Assembly: GCA_937958045.1 (NCBI GenBank)
Contig: CALFXL010000060.1
Coordinates: 56,145 to 120,144 of the forward strand
DNA: 64,000 bases
Direction: 5' to 3'
From: an uncultured Opitutaceae bacterium
Lineage (GTDB): Bacteria > Verrucomicrobiota > Verrucomicrobiia > Opitutales > Opitutaceae
In this document: piece by piece, positions 43,469-53,207 of the stretch
How positions within the stretch are numbered: position 1 is the first letter of the stretch
How the letters are laid out: every line of letters begins with the position of its first letter
The notes under the pieces: model-generated
What the model saw: only the letters and a program-made list of their open reading frames with translations
What the model was told of the DNA's origin: nothing
Databases searched by the model: none
Position numbers and translations under genes: made by a program

Positions 43469-44974
43469 TCAGCCGCTGATGGTGTCCACGTTGTTGGCGA
43501 GATTGCGGTAGTTGATGTACTCGCGCGGATTAGTGCCGTTGAGGAATTCTTCGACGTTGGTGTAGCCATCGCCATCGGCGTCGAGCGCACCGTCGGAGGC
43601 ATCGCTCGGATTAAAGCCGTACTGGCGCTCCCACTCGTCGGGCATGCCATCGCCATCGGTATCGACGGGAACCTGACTGGGATCGTATTTGAGTTCCGGA
43701 TACCCACCGACCTCGGCCGGATCTTTGATGATGCCATTACCCACCGAGACTTGACCGGTGCGAACCATCTCGACCACACGTGCATCGACCGCATCGCGCT
43801 TGGGCAACGTGGCGCCGACTTTGGCGAGAACGGATTCGAACGCTTTCTCGGCGGTTTCCTGCGGAATCGGCCACGCTTCGAAGGGTGTATTCACGCGGGC
43901 AATACGCTCGGGCCCGCGCATGCCCTTCCAATTGTTGGCGGTCACCTCCGGATGACCGTGCACGATGTTGCCGGCGACGTACCACTTGCCGGGACGATTC
44001 GCTTCCTTCGGATACCAATCGCCTTCCTTCCACGCGCTGCCGGGCGAGTACATGCTGCGCTGTTCGATGCGCGCGATCGTGCTGACCATGTCGGCGTTGG
44101 TCGCGGGACCGGGACGAAAGTAATTGTTGATGATGTTAATCAACGATGTCTCGTCGCCGCCATCGATCGTGCGATGACGCCAGTTGAAGATGACGTTGTT
44201 GCGAAAATCGAACGCGCCGGACATGCCGATCGAGGGATTTCTCGCCGTGTTGCTGGCGAAGAGATTGTGGTGGAAGGTCGAGTCGCGACCACCCCATGTG
44301 CCGCCGAACGCGTGGTGTTTTCCATCGAGCGCCTCGCTGGAAATGCTCCACTGAATCGTCAGACTGTGCGTGGGCATCTTGATGTCGGGCCCTTCGGGCA
44401 TCTTCATCATGTAGCGATAGAGCGAGAGGTTTTCGTCCATGCCCCAGCTCGTGGAGCAGTGATCGATGATGATCTGCCCCTCGGGATTTCCGCCGATGTT
44501 GTCGGAGCCTTGACCGCCTTGCGGATTGCCGCGGCGCACGCGTAGGTGGCGGATGATAACGTTGCGCGTGTTGATGTTCAGCGATTGGCCCGCGATGCAG
44601 ATGCCGTCGCCGGGCGCCGATTGACCCGCGATGGTGATGTCGGGATGGTTAATATTGAGATTCGATTCGAGCTGAATCGTACCCGCGACGCGAAACACGA
44701 CGATGCGCGGACCAGGCGTTTCGAGCGCCGCGCGCAACGAGCCCGGACCAGAGTCGTTCAAATTCGTCACCGCGATCACCTGACCGCCGCGACCACCCGT
44801 GGTGAACATGCCACCGCCCCAGGCGCCAGGAAACGCCGGGATGCCCGTCGGCGGCATGCGCGGCGGATGCGGAGGGATTTGTCCGCGTTCGGGTTCGCCT
44901 GATGCGGTGCCAGCAAGGGCAAGCAAAGCGGCGAGTGCGGCAGACGTGCGGAGTCGGGAAGCGGGTATTTTCAT
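43469..44974 (-). CDS. Exported pectate lyase, PL1 family
   Basis: 501 aa from ATG at 44974 (MKIPASRLRTSAALAALLALAGTASG), a signal peptide. The parallel beta-helix begins GIPAFPGAWGGGMFTTGGRGG and continues with TNLNDSGPGSLRAAL. PL1 signatures include IIDHCSTSWGMDE (Ca-binding strand) and STFHHNLFASNTARNPSIG with its conserved Arg. The C-terminus carries calcium-binding loops VDTDGDGMPDEWERQYG and DADGDGYTNVEEFLNGTNP, like thrombospondin type-3/dockerin repeats, often seen in exported verrucomicrobial and planctomycetal enzymes. It cleaves polygalacturonate by beta-elimination, giving unsaturated oligomers for GH105 and the Kdu enzymes. Confidence 0.9.
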   Translation of the reverse strand: MKIPASRLRTSAALAALLALAGTASGEPERGQIPPHPPRMPPTGIPAFPGAWGGGMFTTGGRGGQVIAVTNLNDSGPGSLRAALETPGPRIVVFRVAGTIQLESNLNINHPDITIAGQSAPGDGICIAGQSLNINTRNVIIRHLRVRRGNPQGGQGSDNIGGNPEGQIIIDHCSTSWGMDENLSLYRYMMKMPEGPDIKMPTHSLTIQWSISSEALDGKHHAFGGTWGGRDSTFHHNLFASNTARNPSIGMSGAFDFRNNVIFNWRHRTIDGGDETSLINIINNYFRPGPATNADMVSTIARIEQRSMYSPGSAWKEGDWYPKEANRPGKWYVAGNIVHGHPEVTANNWKGMRGPERIARVNTPFEAWPIPQETAEKAFESVLAKVGATLPKRDAVDARVVEMVRTGQVSVGNGIIKDPAEVGGYPELKYDPSQVPVDTDGDGMPDEWERQYGFNPSDASDGALDADGDGYTNVEEFLNGTNPREYINYRNLANNVDTISG

Positions 44975-45439
44975 GGCGGCTAAGAGAGAACTGCGATGGC
45001 CGCGCAAAATCGCGCGGAGAAGCAGCTAACTTAGCCGTGTGAACATTAGCCGAAGATTACCCGGCGGTGCGTTTGAGGAAGTGGTGCGTAAGTAGGCTGG
45101 GCGATACACGAGGAGCACCTGTGATGCTCCCTCAAATAGACGTCAAAGACGACGGGATGACCTGACAACGCGTCCTGCAGCAGCCCCCCTTTTCGCAGGA
45201 AACGCCTCCATGGATCGTCAGTCGGAATAATTTTATTATATTTATTCTTAGCTAGGGAAAGGCGCCACGGATCGTTTCTGTAATATCATCGTACGGCCAC
45301 CTCCTGTTCGCCCCATTCACACACCGTGCGAAAATGCTTTCCGACATCGTCCGCTCATGGAAAGTAAAGTCACGACTCTCGTCACGGTAGCGAGAAACAC
45401 GCGCACATGCAGCGATGTTCACGCTTTTTCCCCTCGATG
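44975..45439. other. Intergenic region upstream of the pectate lyase gene
   Basis: 465 bases. GGAGCA (45112-45117) pairs with TGCTCC (45125-45130). An AT-rich island at about 45221-45260 (AATAATTTTATTATATTTATT) contrasts with the surroundings and may be a promoter or regulator site for the leftward lyase gene. No supported gene. Confidence 0.55.
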
Positions 45440-47509
45440 TTATGACGATGGCGTGAGGCGCGGCTCTTCCGCCGGCTTCGGCAGGCTCGCGCTCAGCGGA
45501 TACACCAACTGAAAACACGCGCCGCCCGTCGGATCGTTACGCGCGACGAGTTCGCCGCCAGTTTTCACCACTTGATCGCGTGTGATATAGAGCCCGAGAC
45601 CGAAACCGTCTTCCTTCGTCGAAACAAACGGGCGGAAAAGCTTCTGCAAAACCACCGGCGAGATGCCGGGGCCGGTATCGCGAATGGAAATCTCGCATTT
45701 CTCTGCGGCAACCGATGTCGCTACAAACAGGATACGCGGGCCTTTGCGCATCGACGACATCGCCTGGATGGCGTTGAGCGTGAGATTGAGCAGCGCCTGT
45801 TTCAGCACCTGCGGATCGCCGCGGAGCAGCGGATCGTGCGCATCGAAATCCGAAACGATCTGCACCTGACACGCGCCCGCTTTGGGCTGCACGAGCGTGA
45901 GCACTTCGCGAATGATCGGCGCGGGCGTGAAGTCGCGCACATGGTAACTTTCCGTGCGACCGAGGCGGAGAAACTCCGAGAGCGTCGCTTCGACGCGCGC
46001 GAGCTCGCTGGGAATCACTTCGAAGTATTGCGCGCGAAACGACGGGTCTTCGTAGCGCGCGGGCAGCATCTTGAAGAAGAGGCGCAGCGCCGCGAGCGGT
46101 TGCTTGATCTCGTGCACCACGCTCGCGCTGATCAATCCCAGCGCCATCATCTGCCCTGCATGTTGCGCCTGCGTGCTCGCTTCGATCGTGGTCAACGCGA
46201 TCGCCGCGGATTCCACCATCAGGCTCAGACATTCGATCTCGTAGAAAGTGTACGCGGGCGTCGTGCGGCGGCGTCCAAGCGCGACCACGATGTTAAGATG
46301 TTGCTCCGAGCGCGGCCCGATCATGAGCAACGACACCGGACGATCGTCGATCCACTTGAGCGTCTCGCGATCGTGCGATGACAGCGAAGTGAGATCCATC
46401 GTGTCGCGCGCGAGCCAACCGGCGCGATTGATGCGATGCCACGCCAGGCCCCGATTGTGGAGTCTGTATCCATCGCGTTCATACACGCCGCGGCCGACTT
46501 CGGTGAGGATCAACGCGTCGTCGGTGTTCGTGTATTCGGCGATGAGTCGCTCGAGCTTGAGGATCGCGTCTTCCTGGGTGATCGGCGAGCGCGCCACTTC
46601 ATTGGCTTCGCGCTGGAAGCCCGCGATCGAGCGGTAGAGCAGCGCGTTGTGTTTCGCCAGGAAGAACTGCGTGATGTAGTTCACCAGCGCGGCCGCCACG
46701 ATACTCGCGATGATCGTCGCCGCGGCCTCGTTCACACCATAGGCCTTCAAGCTCCACGCGACGCAGAAGAACACGATCGACGCACCGAGGATGATGCACA
46801 CGGTCCGCAGGATCAGCGAGATCAGCACACGCGCGTCGTACACACCACGCGCCAGCAATACCCATGTGAGTCGCGAAGCATACAGGATCGCGACCAGGCC
46901 AAACTTCGGCGGCGGCAATGGATCGCCCGTATGATGAAACGCCAGGAATGCGCTGATGATCGCCACCGCGCCCGAAGCAAATGTCACCGCGATGTCCATC
47001 TCGGCACGGCTGCCTGGCCGCAGCTCTTTGCGGGCGCGCCAGCCGGAGATGGCGATCACCGCCATTTCGGCCGCGATAGCCAGGTGCTGCCAGAACCATC
47101 CCGGCCCGTAATCCGGCACCGCCGGCGCGGAATCGTAGCGAATGAACCAATCCGTCGCCGTCGCCGCGCACAACACCAGCGCCAGAAAAATCCAGATGAG
47201 ATTGCGCCGGGCGATGGTTTTGAAACGCGCACGTGGATCGATGATGAACTCGCGCACGACGACCAACGTCGGTGCGAGCAACGCCGCGACCGCCGCCCCG
47301 ATGCGCAGGTGCATGATCGCGTTTTCGCCACCGCGCGTGATGAAGCCGTAGTTGATCGTCCAGATACCGCCCGCCAACACCAGCAAGCTGAACGCACGAT
47401 TGGACGCGCGCAGCTTGTTCGCGCGAAAGATAACCGCGGCGATCGCGATAAAGAGCCCGCCGCAGATGTTCAGCAGATAATTAACGATCAGCTCGTCGAA
47501 GGCGTCCAT
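45440..47509 (-). CDS. PrsK-like membrane sensor histidine kinase
   Basis: 689 aa. Seven to eight membrane segments fill the first 290 residues, followed by a GAF-like region (about 310-445), a HisKA segment with His466 in ASVVHEIKQPLAALR, and an HATPase domain with DTGPGISP and GFGLGLYITRD. This layout is that of PrsK, the kinase of PEP-CTERM/exosortase systems, where it pairs with a sigma-54 regulator. Here the partner is instead a NarL-type regulator whose gene overlaps by 22 bases (47488-48177). The assignment to the PrsK group is by architecture only. Confidence 0.85.
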   Translation of the reverse strand: MDAFDELIVNYLLNICGGLFIAIAAVIFRANKLRASNRAFSLLVLAGGIWTINYGFITRGGENAIMHLRIGAAVAALLAPTLVVVREFIIDPRARFKTIARRNLIWIFLALVLCAATATDWFIRYDSAPAVPDYGPGWFWQHLAIAAEMAVIAISGWRARKELRPGSRAEMDIAVTFASGAVAIISAFLAFHHTGDPLPPPKFGLVAILYASRLTWVLLARGVYDARVLISLILRTVCIILGASIVFFCVAWSLKAYGVNEAAATIIASIVAAALVNYITQFFLAKHNALLYRSIAGFQREANEVARSPITQEDAILKLERLIAEYTNTDDALILTEVGRGVYERDGYRLHNRGLAWHRINRAGWLARDTMDLTSLSSHDRETLKWIDDRPVSLLMIGPRSEQHLNIVVALGRRRTTPAYTFYEIECLSLMVESAAIALTTIEASTQAQHAGQMMALGLISASVVHEIKQPLAALRLFFKMLPARYEDPSFRAQYFEVIPSELARVEATLSEFLRLGRTESYHVRDFTPAPIIREVLTLVQPKAGACQVQIVSDFDAHDPLLRGDPQVLKQALLNLTLNAIQAMSSMRKGPRILFVATSVAAEKCEISIRDTGPGISPVVLQKLFRPFVSTKEDGFGLGLYITRDQVVKTGGELVARNDPTGGACFQLVYPLSASLPKPAEEPRLTPSS

Positions 47510-48177
47510 GAGGCCGGGCGAATCTCGCCATCGGGTCGCGTCTGCAGGAAGCCTTTTTCAATGCAGTAATGCACCAGATCCGGCAGGGTCTTGAGCTGCA
47601 GCTTGCGCATGATGCTTTCGCGATGTTTGCGCACCGTATCCGGAGCCAGACCTTTCGACGCGGCGAGCTCCGCGTCCGATCGGCCCATGCCGAGCAGTGG
47701 CAGCAACTCGTGCTCGCGATCGCTCAACACTTTGCTGAACGCCTGGCTGTCCTGCGCCGTGTGACGCGCGACCTCGCGCACTAGGGGCGTGAAATACGGC
47801 AGGTCGCGATTGAGCACGCTGTCGAGCGCCGCCTGGATGAAATCGGGATCGGCGTTCTTATCCACGTAACCGTGCAATCCGCTCTGGCGCACCCGGAAGA
47901 TCGTGTATTCGGTGCATTCCGCCGAAAGGATGATGATCTTCATGCGCGGGATTTTTTTCCGAATCTCCAACGCGAGTGAGATACCATCGTTGTCGGGAAG
48001 ATTGATATCCACCAACAACGCCTCAGGATGCGTCTCATCAAGCCCCTCCAAAGCCGATTTCGCATCCCGCGCCGACAAGACAACATCATAGCCGAAACGG
48101 TGACGGCAAAGGTCGGTCAAAAGGTTCAGAACCAATGCTTGGTCCTCAACGATACCAATGCGGGATAGGGTCGCCAT
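47488..48177 (-). CDS. NarL/FixJ-type response regulator
   Basis: 229 aa from ATG at 48177 (MATLSRIGIVEDQ). Receiver domain 1-125 with Asp57 as acceptor (LLVDINLPDNDG) and the conserved Lys in GYVDKNADP. The C-terminal LuxR-type helix-turn-helix runs LSDREHELLPLLGMGRSDAELAASKG, with the recognition helix around TVRKHRESIMRKLQ. The gene precedes and overlaps the PrsK-like kinase gene, so the two form a two-component pair in one operon. Targets are unknown; the nearby lyase gene is a candidate by position only. Confidence 0.92.
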   Translation of the reverse strand: MATLSRIGIVEDQALVLNLLTDLCRHRFGYDVVLSARDAKSALEGLDETHPEALLVDINLPDNDGISLALEIRKKIPRMKIIILSAECTEYTIFRVRQSGLHGYVDKNADPDFIQAALDSVLNRDLPYFTPLVREVARHTAQDSQAFSKVLSDREHELLPLLGMGRSDAELAASKGLAPDTVRKHRESIMRKLQLKTLPDLVHYCIEKGFLQTRPDGEIRPASWTPSTS

Positions 48178-48362
48178 GTTGCGAGACGTTAGCGATTCCC
48201 GTCCGTACGGAAAGCCGATAACACGCAATTTACTGTCAAGCTTTCGTGGGCATCATTTCCCCTCAAACGCAGGCTCGCCCCCCCCTGCGCTTCTCGTTTG
48301 CCTCCCGCTCCCCCGAATAAAACCCCACGCGTTTCCTCGCGCTCATCGATCCTTTTCCCCTC

Positions 48363-51300
48363 ATGTCCGTCTCCCTAAACACACCTGAAATCCGTCCGTT
48401 CAAGAAGCTCATGGCTGCGAATCGCAGCGAAATCGCTGTGCGCATTTTCCGCGCCGGCACCGAGCTCGGCCTGCGTACTGTCGCTGTCTTCGCGCAAGAA
48501 GATCGTTTCTGCATTCACCGCTATAAAGCCGACGAGGCATACGAGGTCGGCCAAGGCAAAGGCCCCGTCGCCGCGTATCTGGATATTCCGAGCGTCATCT
48601 CGATCGCCCGCGAGAAAGGCGTCGATGCGATCCATCCCGGCTACGGTTTCCTCTCGGAAAATGCCGAGTTCGCCCGCGCATGCGAAGCGGCCGGCATCAC
48701 GTTCGTGGGTCCGCGTCCCGAGCTGCTCGAAATGATGGGCGACAAAACCGCCGCGCGGTCCGTAGCGATCGACATCGGCGTGCCCGTGCTCCCCGGCACC
48801 GACGAGCCGGTGAGCGATCGCGCCAAAGCGCTCAAGATTGCGAAGTCCATCGGTTTCCCGCTCATCATCAAAGCGGCCTTCGGCGGCGGCGGCCGCGGTA
48901 TGCGTGTTGTGCATAAGGCGTCGGAACTTTCTTCGCTGCTCGACGAAGCTCAGGCCGAGGCCGGACGCGCGTTCGGCAATCCCGCTGTTTTCCTCGAGAA
49001 ATACATTCCCAACGCGAAACACATCGAGGTTCAGATCCTCGGCGACAAATACGGCAACGTCATCCATCTCCACGAGCGCGACTGCTCCGTGCAACGTCGT
49101 CACCAAAAGGTCATCGAAGTCGCTCCGAGTTACGGGTTGCCGCCTGCGGTGATCAGCGAGCTTTGCGAAGCCGCCGCGAAGATGGCGCGCGCCATCAAGT
49201 ACGACAACGCCGGCACGATCGAATTCCTCTACGATCTCGACCGACACGAGTGGTTCTTCATCGAGATGAACCCGCGTATCCAAGTTGAACATACAGTCAC
49301 CGAGGTCATCACCGGTCTCGATCTGGTGCGCGCGCAGATCCTCATCGCGCAGGGTCATTCGCTTCACTCGCCCGAGGTCGGCATGCCCGCGCAGGCCGAT
49401 GTGCCGCGCAACGGCTTCGCGATCCAGTGCCGCATCACCACCGAGGATCCGGAAAACAAATTCATGCCCGACTACGGCCGCATCCTCGCGTACCGTTCGC
49501 CCGGCGGTTTCGGCGTTCGTCTCGACGGCGGCATGGGCCTCGCGGGTGCGATCATCACACCGTTCTACGACTCGATGCTGGTGAAACTCATCACCAGCGG
49601 ACAATCGTACGAAGTCGCGCTGCAACGCACCGAACGCGCGCTCTCGGAGTTCCGCATCCGCGGCGTGAAGACGAACATCCCGTTCCTCGAAAACGTCGTC
49701 TCGCATCCCACGTTTCTCTCGGGCCTCGCGACCACGCGCCTGATCGATACGACGCCCGAACTCTTCACCTTCAAGCCTCGCCGCGATCGCGCGACCAAGC
49801 TCCTCAACTTCCTCGGCAACGTCACCGTCAACGGCAACCCGCACGCCAAAGGGTTTCGTCCCGAAAAACCGTTTCAGCCCGCCGTGCCGCCCGCGTTCGA
49901 TCACAACGCGCCGCCGCCCGACGGCACGCGTCAGTTGTTACTGAAACTCGGACCGAAAAAATTCGCCGAGTGGACGCTGCGCCAAAAACGCCTGCTCATC
50001 ACCGACACGACGTTCCGCGACGCGCATCAATCGCTGATGGCCACGCGTGTGCGCAGCTACGACATGCTCGCCGCCGCCGGCGCGGTCGCGCGTCGCACGC
50101 CGGATTTATTTTCGCTCGAGATGTGGGGAGGCGCGACGTTCGACACGACGATGCGTTTCCTCGGCGAAGATCCGTGGGAACGTCTTCGCCAGCTCCGCGC
50201 GCGCATTCCGAACATTTGTTTCCAAATGCTTTTCCGCGGCGCCAACGCCGTCGGCTATACCAACTATCCCGACCACATCGTCGCCGGTTTCGTGAAGCAC
50301 GCCGCCGCGAGCGGCATGGATATTTTCCGCATCTTCGATTCGCTGAATTATCTGCCGAATGTCCGCGTCGCCATGGAGGCCGTGCAGGAAACGCACGCCG
50401 TGTGCGAAGCCGCGATCTGCTACACTGGCGACATCCTCGACGAGCGCCGCGACAAGTTCTCGCTTCAATACTACGTGCGTCTCGCGAAGGAGCTCGCCCG
50501 CATGGGCGCGCACATCCTCGCGATCAAAGACATGGCGGGGCTGTGTCGTCCGTACGCTGCGCACAAACTCGTCAAAACGCTTAAGGAAGAGGTCGGCCTT
50601 CCCGTGCATTTCCACACGCACGACACCAGCGGCATCGCTTCGGCTTCCGTTCTTCGCGCGAGCGACGCCGGCGTGGATGTCGTCGATCTCGCGCTCGCCT
50701 CGATGAGCGGCAGCACGTCGCAGCCCAACCTCAATTCCATCGTCGCCGCGCTCCAGCACACGCCGCGCGACACGCAGCTCGACCTCGATGCGCTCAACAC
50801 GTTCTCCGACTATTGGGAGCACGTGCGTGAGTTTTACCGGCCGTTCGACACCGCGCCCAAAACCGGCAGCGCCGAAGTGTATCTCCACGAGATGCCCGGC
50901 GGTCAGTACACGAACCTCAAGGAGCAAGCCGCCGCCATGGGCGTCTCGCACCGCTGGCCGGAAATCGCGCGCATCTACGCCGAGGTGAACGCGCTCTTCG
51001 GCGACATCGTGAAGGTCACGCCTTCCTCGAAAGTCGTCGGCGACATGGCGCTCTTCCTCTTCACCAAGGGCATCAAACCCGCCGATGTTCCGAAACTCGA
51101 ACCCGGCTCCACGCCTTTCCCCGAAAGCGTCATCGACATGCTCACGGGCGGACTCGGCTGGCCCGAAGGCGGTTGGCCCGAAGAGGTCAGCCGCGCGATC
51201 CTCGGCGAAAAACGTCACAAGGAAGCCCGCGAAAAATACATAGCGTCGCTCAAGAAAAAACCTGCGAAGGCCACCGCCGCCGACAGCGCTGCGAGCCTGC

Positions 51301-51878
51301 AAAAGCTCCGCGCCGAGCTCGCGGAAAAACTCAAACAAGAGCCGACCGACGACGATCTGTATTCGCACTTGATGTATCCGCAGGTCTTCGCCGACTTCGC
51401 GAAACAGCGCCGCGAGTTTTCCGATCTCAGCGTGCTGCCCACGCCCGCGTTTTTCTACGGCCTCAAACCCGGTGAAGAAATCACGGTCGAGATCGAGGAA
51501 GGCAAAGTTCTCATCATCCGCCTCATCAGCATCGGCGCGCCCGACAAAGACGGGCGTCGCGCGCTCAGCTACGAACTCAACGGCATGGCGCGCGAAGCGT
51601 TCATCACCGACAAGGGCGTCGCGCCAAAAACCAAGTCGCGTCCGAAAGCCGATCTCGCCGATCCGCGCCAGGTCGCCGCGCCGATTCCCGGCCTCATCGC
51701 TTCGATGTCCGCCTCCGTCGGCGCCAAAGTCACGAAGGGCGAAAAGCTCTTCATGATGGAAGCGATGAAAATGCAGACAACCGTCTTCGCCCCCACCGAT
51801 GGCGTCGTCGCCGAAGTGCTCGCTTCCGTCGGCGACACCGTCGAGACGAAGGATCTGGTCGTGAAACTCCGCGCGTAA
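48363..51878 (+). CDS. pyc: Pyruvate carboxylase
   Basis: 1171 aa, the full single-chain length. Order: biotin carboxylase (about 12-465; ATP loop AAFGGGGRGMR, EMNPRIQVEHTVTE), carboxyltransferase (about 535-815; ITDTTFRDAHQSLMATR, with the metal-binding HFHTHDTSG), a tetramerisation/allosteric linker, and the biotin carboxyl carrier domain at the C-terminus with MEAMKMQT, whose Lys carries biotin. It converts pyruvate, bicarbonate and ATP to oxaloacetate. With PEP carboxykinase in the same window it completes the pyruvate-to-PEP route. The gene is monocistronic and ends with a terminator. Confidence 0.97.
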   Translation: MSVSLNTPEIRPFKKLMAANRSEIAVRIFRAGTELGLRTVAVFAQEDRFCIHRYKADEAYEVGQGKGPVAAYLDIPSVISIAREKGVDAIHPGYGFLSENAEFARACEAAGITFVGPRPELLEMMGDKTAARSVAIDIGVPVLPGTDEPVSDRAKALKIAKSIGFPLIIKAAFGGGGRGMRVVHKASELSSLLDEAQAEAGRAFGNPAVFLEKYIPNAKHIEVQILGDKYGNVIHLHERDCSVQRRHQKVIEVAPSYGLPPAVISELCEAAAKMARAIKYDNAGTIEFLYDLDRHEWFFIEMNPRIQVEHTVTEVITGLDLVRAQILIAQGHSLHSPEVGMPAQADVPRNGFAIQCRITTEDPENKFMPDYGRILAYRSPGGFGVRLDGGMGLAGAIITPFYDSMLVKLITSGQSYEVALQRTERALSEFRIRGVKTNIPFLENVVSHPTFLSGLATTRLIDTTPELFTFKPRRDRATKLLNFLGNVTVNGNPHAKGFRPEKPFQPAVPPAFDHNAPPPDGTRQLLLKLGPKKFAEWTLRQKRLLITDTTFRDAHQSLMATRVRSYDMLAAAGAVARRTPDLFSLEMWGGATFDTTMRFLGEDPWERLRQLRARIPNICFQMLFRGANAVGYTNYPDHIVAGFVKHAAASGMDIFRIFDSLNYLPNVRVAMEAVQETHAVCEAAICYTGDILDERRDKFSLQYYVRLAKELARMGAHILAIKDMAGLCRPYAAHKLVKTLKEEVGLPVHFHTHDTSGIASASVLRASDAGVDVVDLALASMSGSTSQPNLNSIVAALQHTPRDTQLDLDALNTFSDYWEHVREFYRPFDTAPKTGSAEVYLHEMPGGQYTNLKEQAAAMGVSHRWPEIARIYAEVNALFGDIVKVTPSSKVVGDMALFLFTKGIKPADVPKLEPGSTPFPESVIDMLTGGLGWPEGGWPEEVSRAILGEKRHKEAREKYIASLKKKPAKATAADSAASLQKLRAELAEKLKQEPTDDDLYSHLMYPQVFADFAKQRREFSDLSVLPTPAFFYGLKPGEEITVEIEEGKVLIIRLISIGAPDKDGRRALSYELNGMAREAFITDKGVAPKTKSRPKADLADPRQVAAPIPGLIASMSASVGAKVTKGEKLFMMEAMKMQTTVFAPTDGVVAEVLASVGDTVETKDLVVKLRA

Positions 51879-51915
51879 CGCGAAACACGAAACGGCTTCG
51901 TCCCTCCCGGCTTCC

Positions 51916-51951
51916 CGCCCTGCGCGTCACCGACCGCAGGGCGTTTTGTTT
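51916..51951 (+). terminator. Intrinsic terminator after pyc
   Basis: CGCCCTGCG (51916-51924) pairs exactly with CGCAGGGCG (51935-51943), followed by TTTTGTTT. Confidence 0.88.
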
Positions 51952-52077
51952 GGGAAACGAGAACGCCGACGAGCTCATCTGCTTTTCATCAGCGCAACCG
52001 GACGCCGCGCATTCATTCGGGCCTCTCCGTTAGGATCGCCACGCGCGGCGGATTCGTTTGGTTCGCGCGATCGTATC

Positions 52078-52587
52078 GTGACTTTTTCGCCGCCCCACTC
52101 GCCCGAAGTTTCCGTGCCCGCGCGCTCGTTTTGGCAGCGTCGCGTGCTCGATCCTATTCGCGCGCAGTTGGTGCAGGGCATCACGCCGCAAAAAATCGCC
52201 CTCACGTTCGCGGTCGGCGGCGCCTGCGCGTTGTTCCCGATCTTTGGCACGACTACGTTGCTCTGCATCGCGGCGGGCATCGTGCTGAAACTGAACCAGC
52301 CGCTTATCCACCTCATCAACCAACTGCTCTGGCCGGCACACATTCCGGTCATGTATCTGTGCATCCGGCTCGGCGAATCCCTCTTTCGCGCACCGCGACT
52401 CAGCTTCGATCTGCACGCGCTGTCGGTTTTGTTTCGCGAACAACCACGACAGTTCTTCGAGCAATTCGGCCTCACCGCGGTGCACGCGGTCGTGGGTTGG
52501 TGCGTGCTGGCGCCGCCGTTTATCGTTCTGGTTTACGCCATCGCACTTCCCATCACGCGACGATTTGCGCGCAAGCGAAGCGCGTGA
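52078..52587 (+). CDS. DUF2062 membrane protein
   Basis: 169 aa reading from GTG at 52078; the exact start is uncertain because the frame is open upstream without an ATG that suits. The DUF2062 pattern is clear: ITPQKIALTFAVGGACALFPIFGTTTLLC, then LNQPLIHLINQLLWPAHIPVMY, with a final membrane segment near the C-terminus. The family has no established function; members often sit beside glycosyltransferase genes. Here the neighbours are pyruvate carboxylase and a DUF3016 gene, which give no clue. Confidence 0.8.
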   Translation: MTFSPPHSPEVSVPARSFWQRRVLDPIRAQLVQGITPQKIALTFAVGGACALFPIFGTTTLLCIAAGIVLKLNQPLIHLINQLLWPAHIPVMYLCIRLGESLFRAPRLSFDLHALSVLFREQPRQFFEQFGLTAVHAVVGWCVLAPPFIVLVYAIALPITRRFARKRSA

Positions 52588-52607
52588 CCGCGCCTTCGTT
52601 GCCCAAC

Positions 52608-52635
52608 AAAAAAGGCCGGTGGTTAGCCGGCCTTT
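52608..52635 (-). terminator. Intrinsic terminator of the DUF3016 gene
   Basis: AAAGGCCGG (52611-52619) pairs exactly with CCGGCCTTT (52627-52635); leftward it is followed by TTTTTT. It also lies 20 bases beyond the DUF2062 stop and may end that gene as well. Confidence 0.88.
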
Positions 52636-52670
52636 CGCACACACGGCGACTCATGTCGCCAGGCAGGATG

Positions 52671-53207
52671 TCAGGATTTCTTTCGTTGCTTCGGGAATTC
52701 GCGGCGCAGCCAATTATCGAGCAGCGCTTTTTCGTAGCGAAGCGAGTCGTTGTTCGGGATCGGCGTCGTCGTGAGCATGAAGCTCGTGTCGCGCAGGCTT
52801 TCCTCGCCTTCCTTGACCACCGCGCCGCTGGCGTCGGTGAGTTTGTAGGAGAGATTGATGCGAGGGGGGTAAATTTCTTTCACCACACGCACATCTTGAA
52901 ACTGCGCGCCGCGCCACGGTTCGAAATCACCCGCCATGTCCACATCGGTGATGTTGATGGTCAACTTGGAGCCTTCGGGAACCTGCTGCGGCACGCGTTC
53001 CTGCAGATACTCTTTCAACAGACGCAGGTAATCATCCCGCGCCCGCTCGGACGCCATCATGGCGTCCTTCACATCGGTGAACTTTTCAGGATTGGTGTAG
53101 ATCACTTCGACACGCTGATCCGCTTGGGAATCGGCGGCGCCTGCCGTCGAGACGAGCCCGACAGCCATCGCCAGAATGGCGGTATGGAAGATGATTCTGG
53201 TTTTCAT
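52671..53207 (-). CDS. DUF3016 family exported protein
   Basis: 178 aa from ATG at 53207 (MKTRIIFHTAILAMAVGLVSTAGA), a signal peptide. The body follows the DUF3016 pattern: VEVIYTNPEKFTDVKDA at the start, DVDMAGDFEPWRGAQFQDVRVV in the middle, and SLRYEKALLDNWLRREFPK at the end. The family is periplasmic and beta-rich with unknown function. The gene stands alone between convergent DUF2062 and divergent small membrane-protein genes. Confidence 0.85.
   Translation of the reverse strand: MKTRIIFHTAILAMAVGLVSTAGAADSQADQRVEVIYTNPEKFTDVKDAMMASERARDDYLRLLKEYLQERVPQQVPEGSKLTINITDVDMAGDFEPWRGAQFQDVRVVKEIYPPRINLSYKLTDASGAVVKEGEESLRDTSFMLTTTPIPNNDSLRYEKALLDNWLRREFPKQRKKS

Noticed and set aside
45252..45518. 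88-codon minus-strand frame near the PrsK-like kinase gene
   Set aside because: Runs out of frame over the end of the kinase gene and has no coding character.
48211..48222. GCCGATAA upstream of pyc as a sigma-28 promoter
   Set aside because: No -35 match at the right distance, about 140 bases from the ATG, and the gene is a central-metabolism enzyme.
48234..48239. TTGACA upstream of the NarL-type regulator as a sigma-70 -35 box
   Set aside because: No acceptable -10 hexamer 16-18 bases away.
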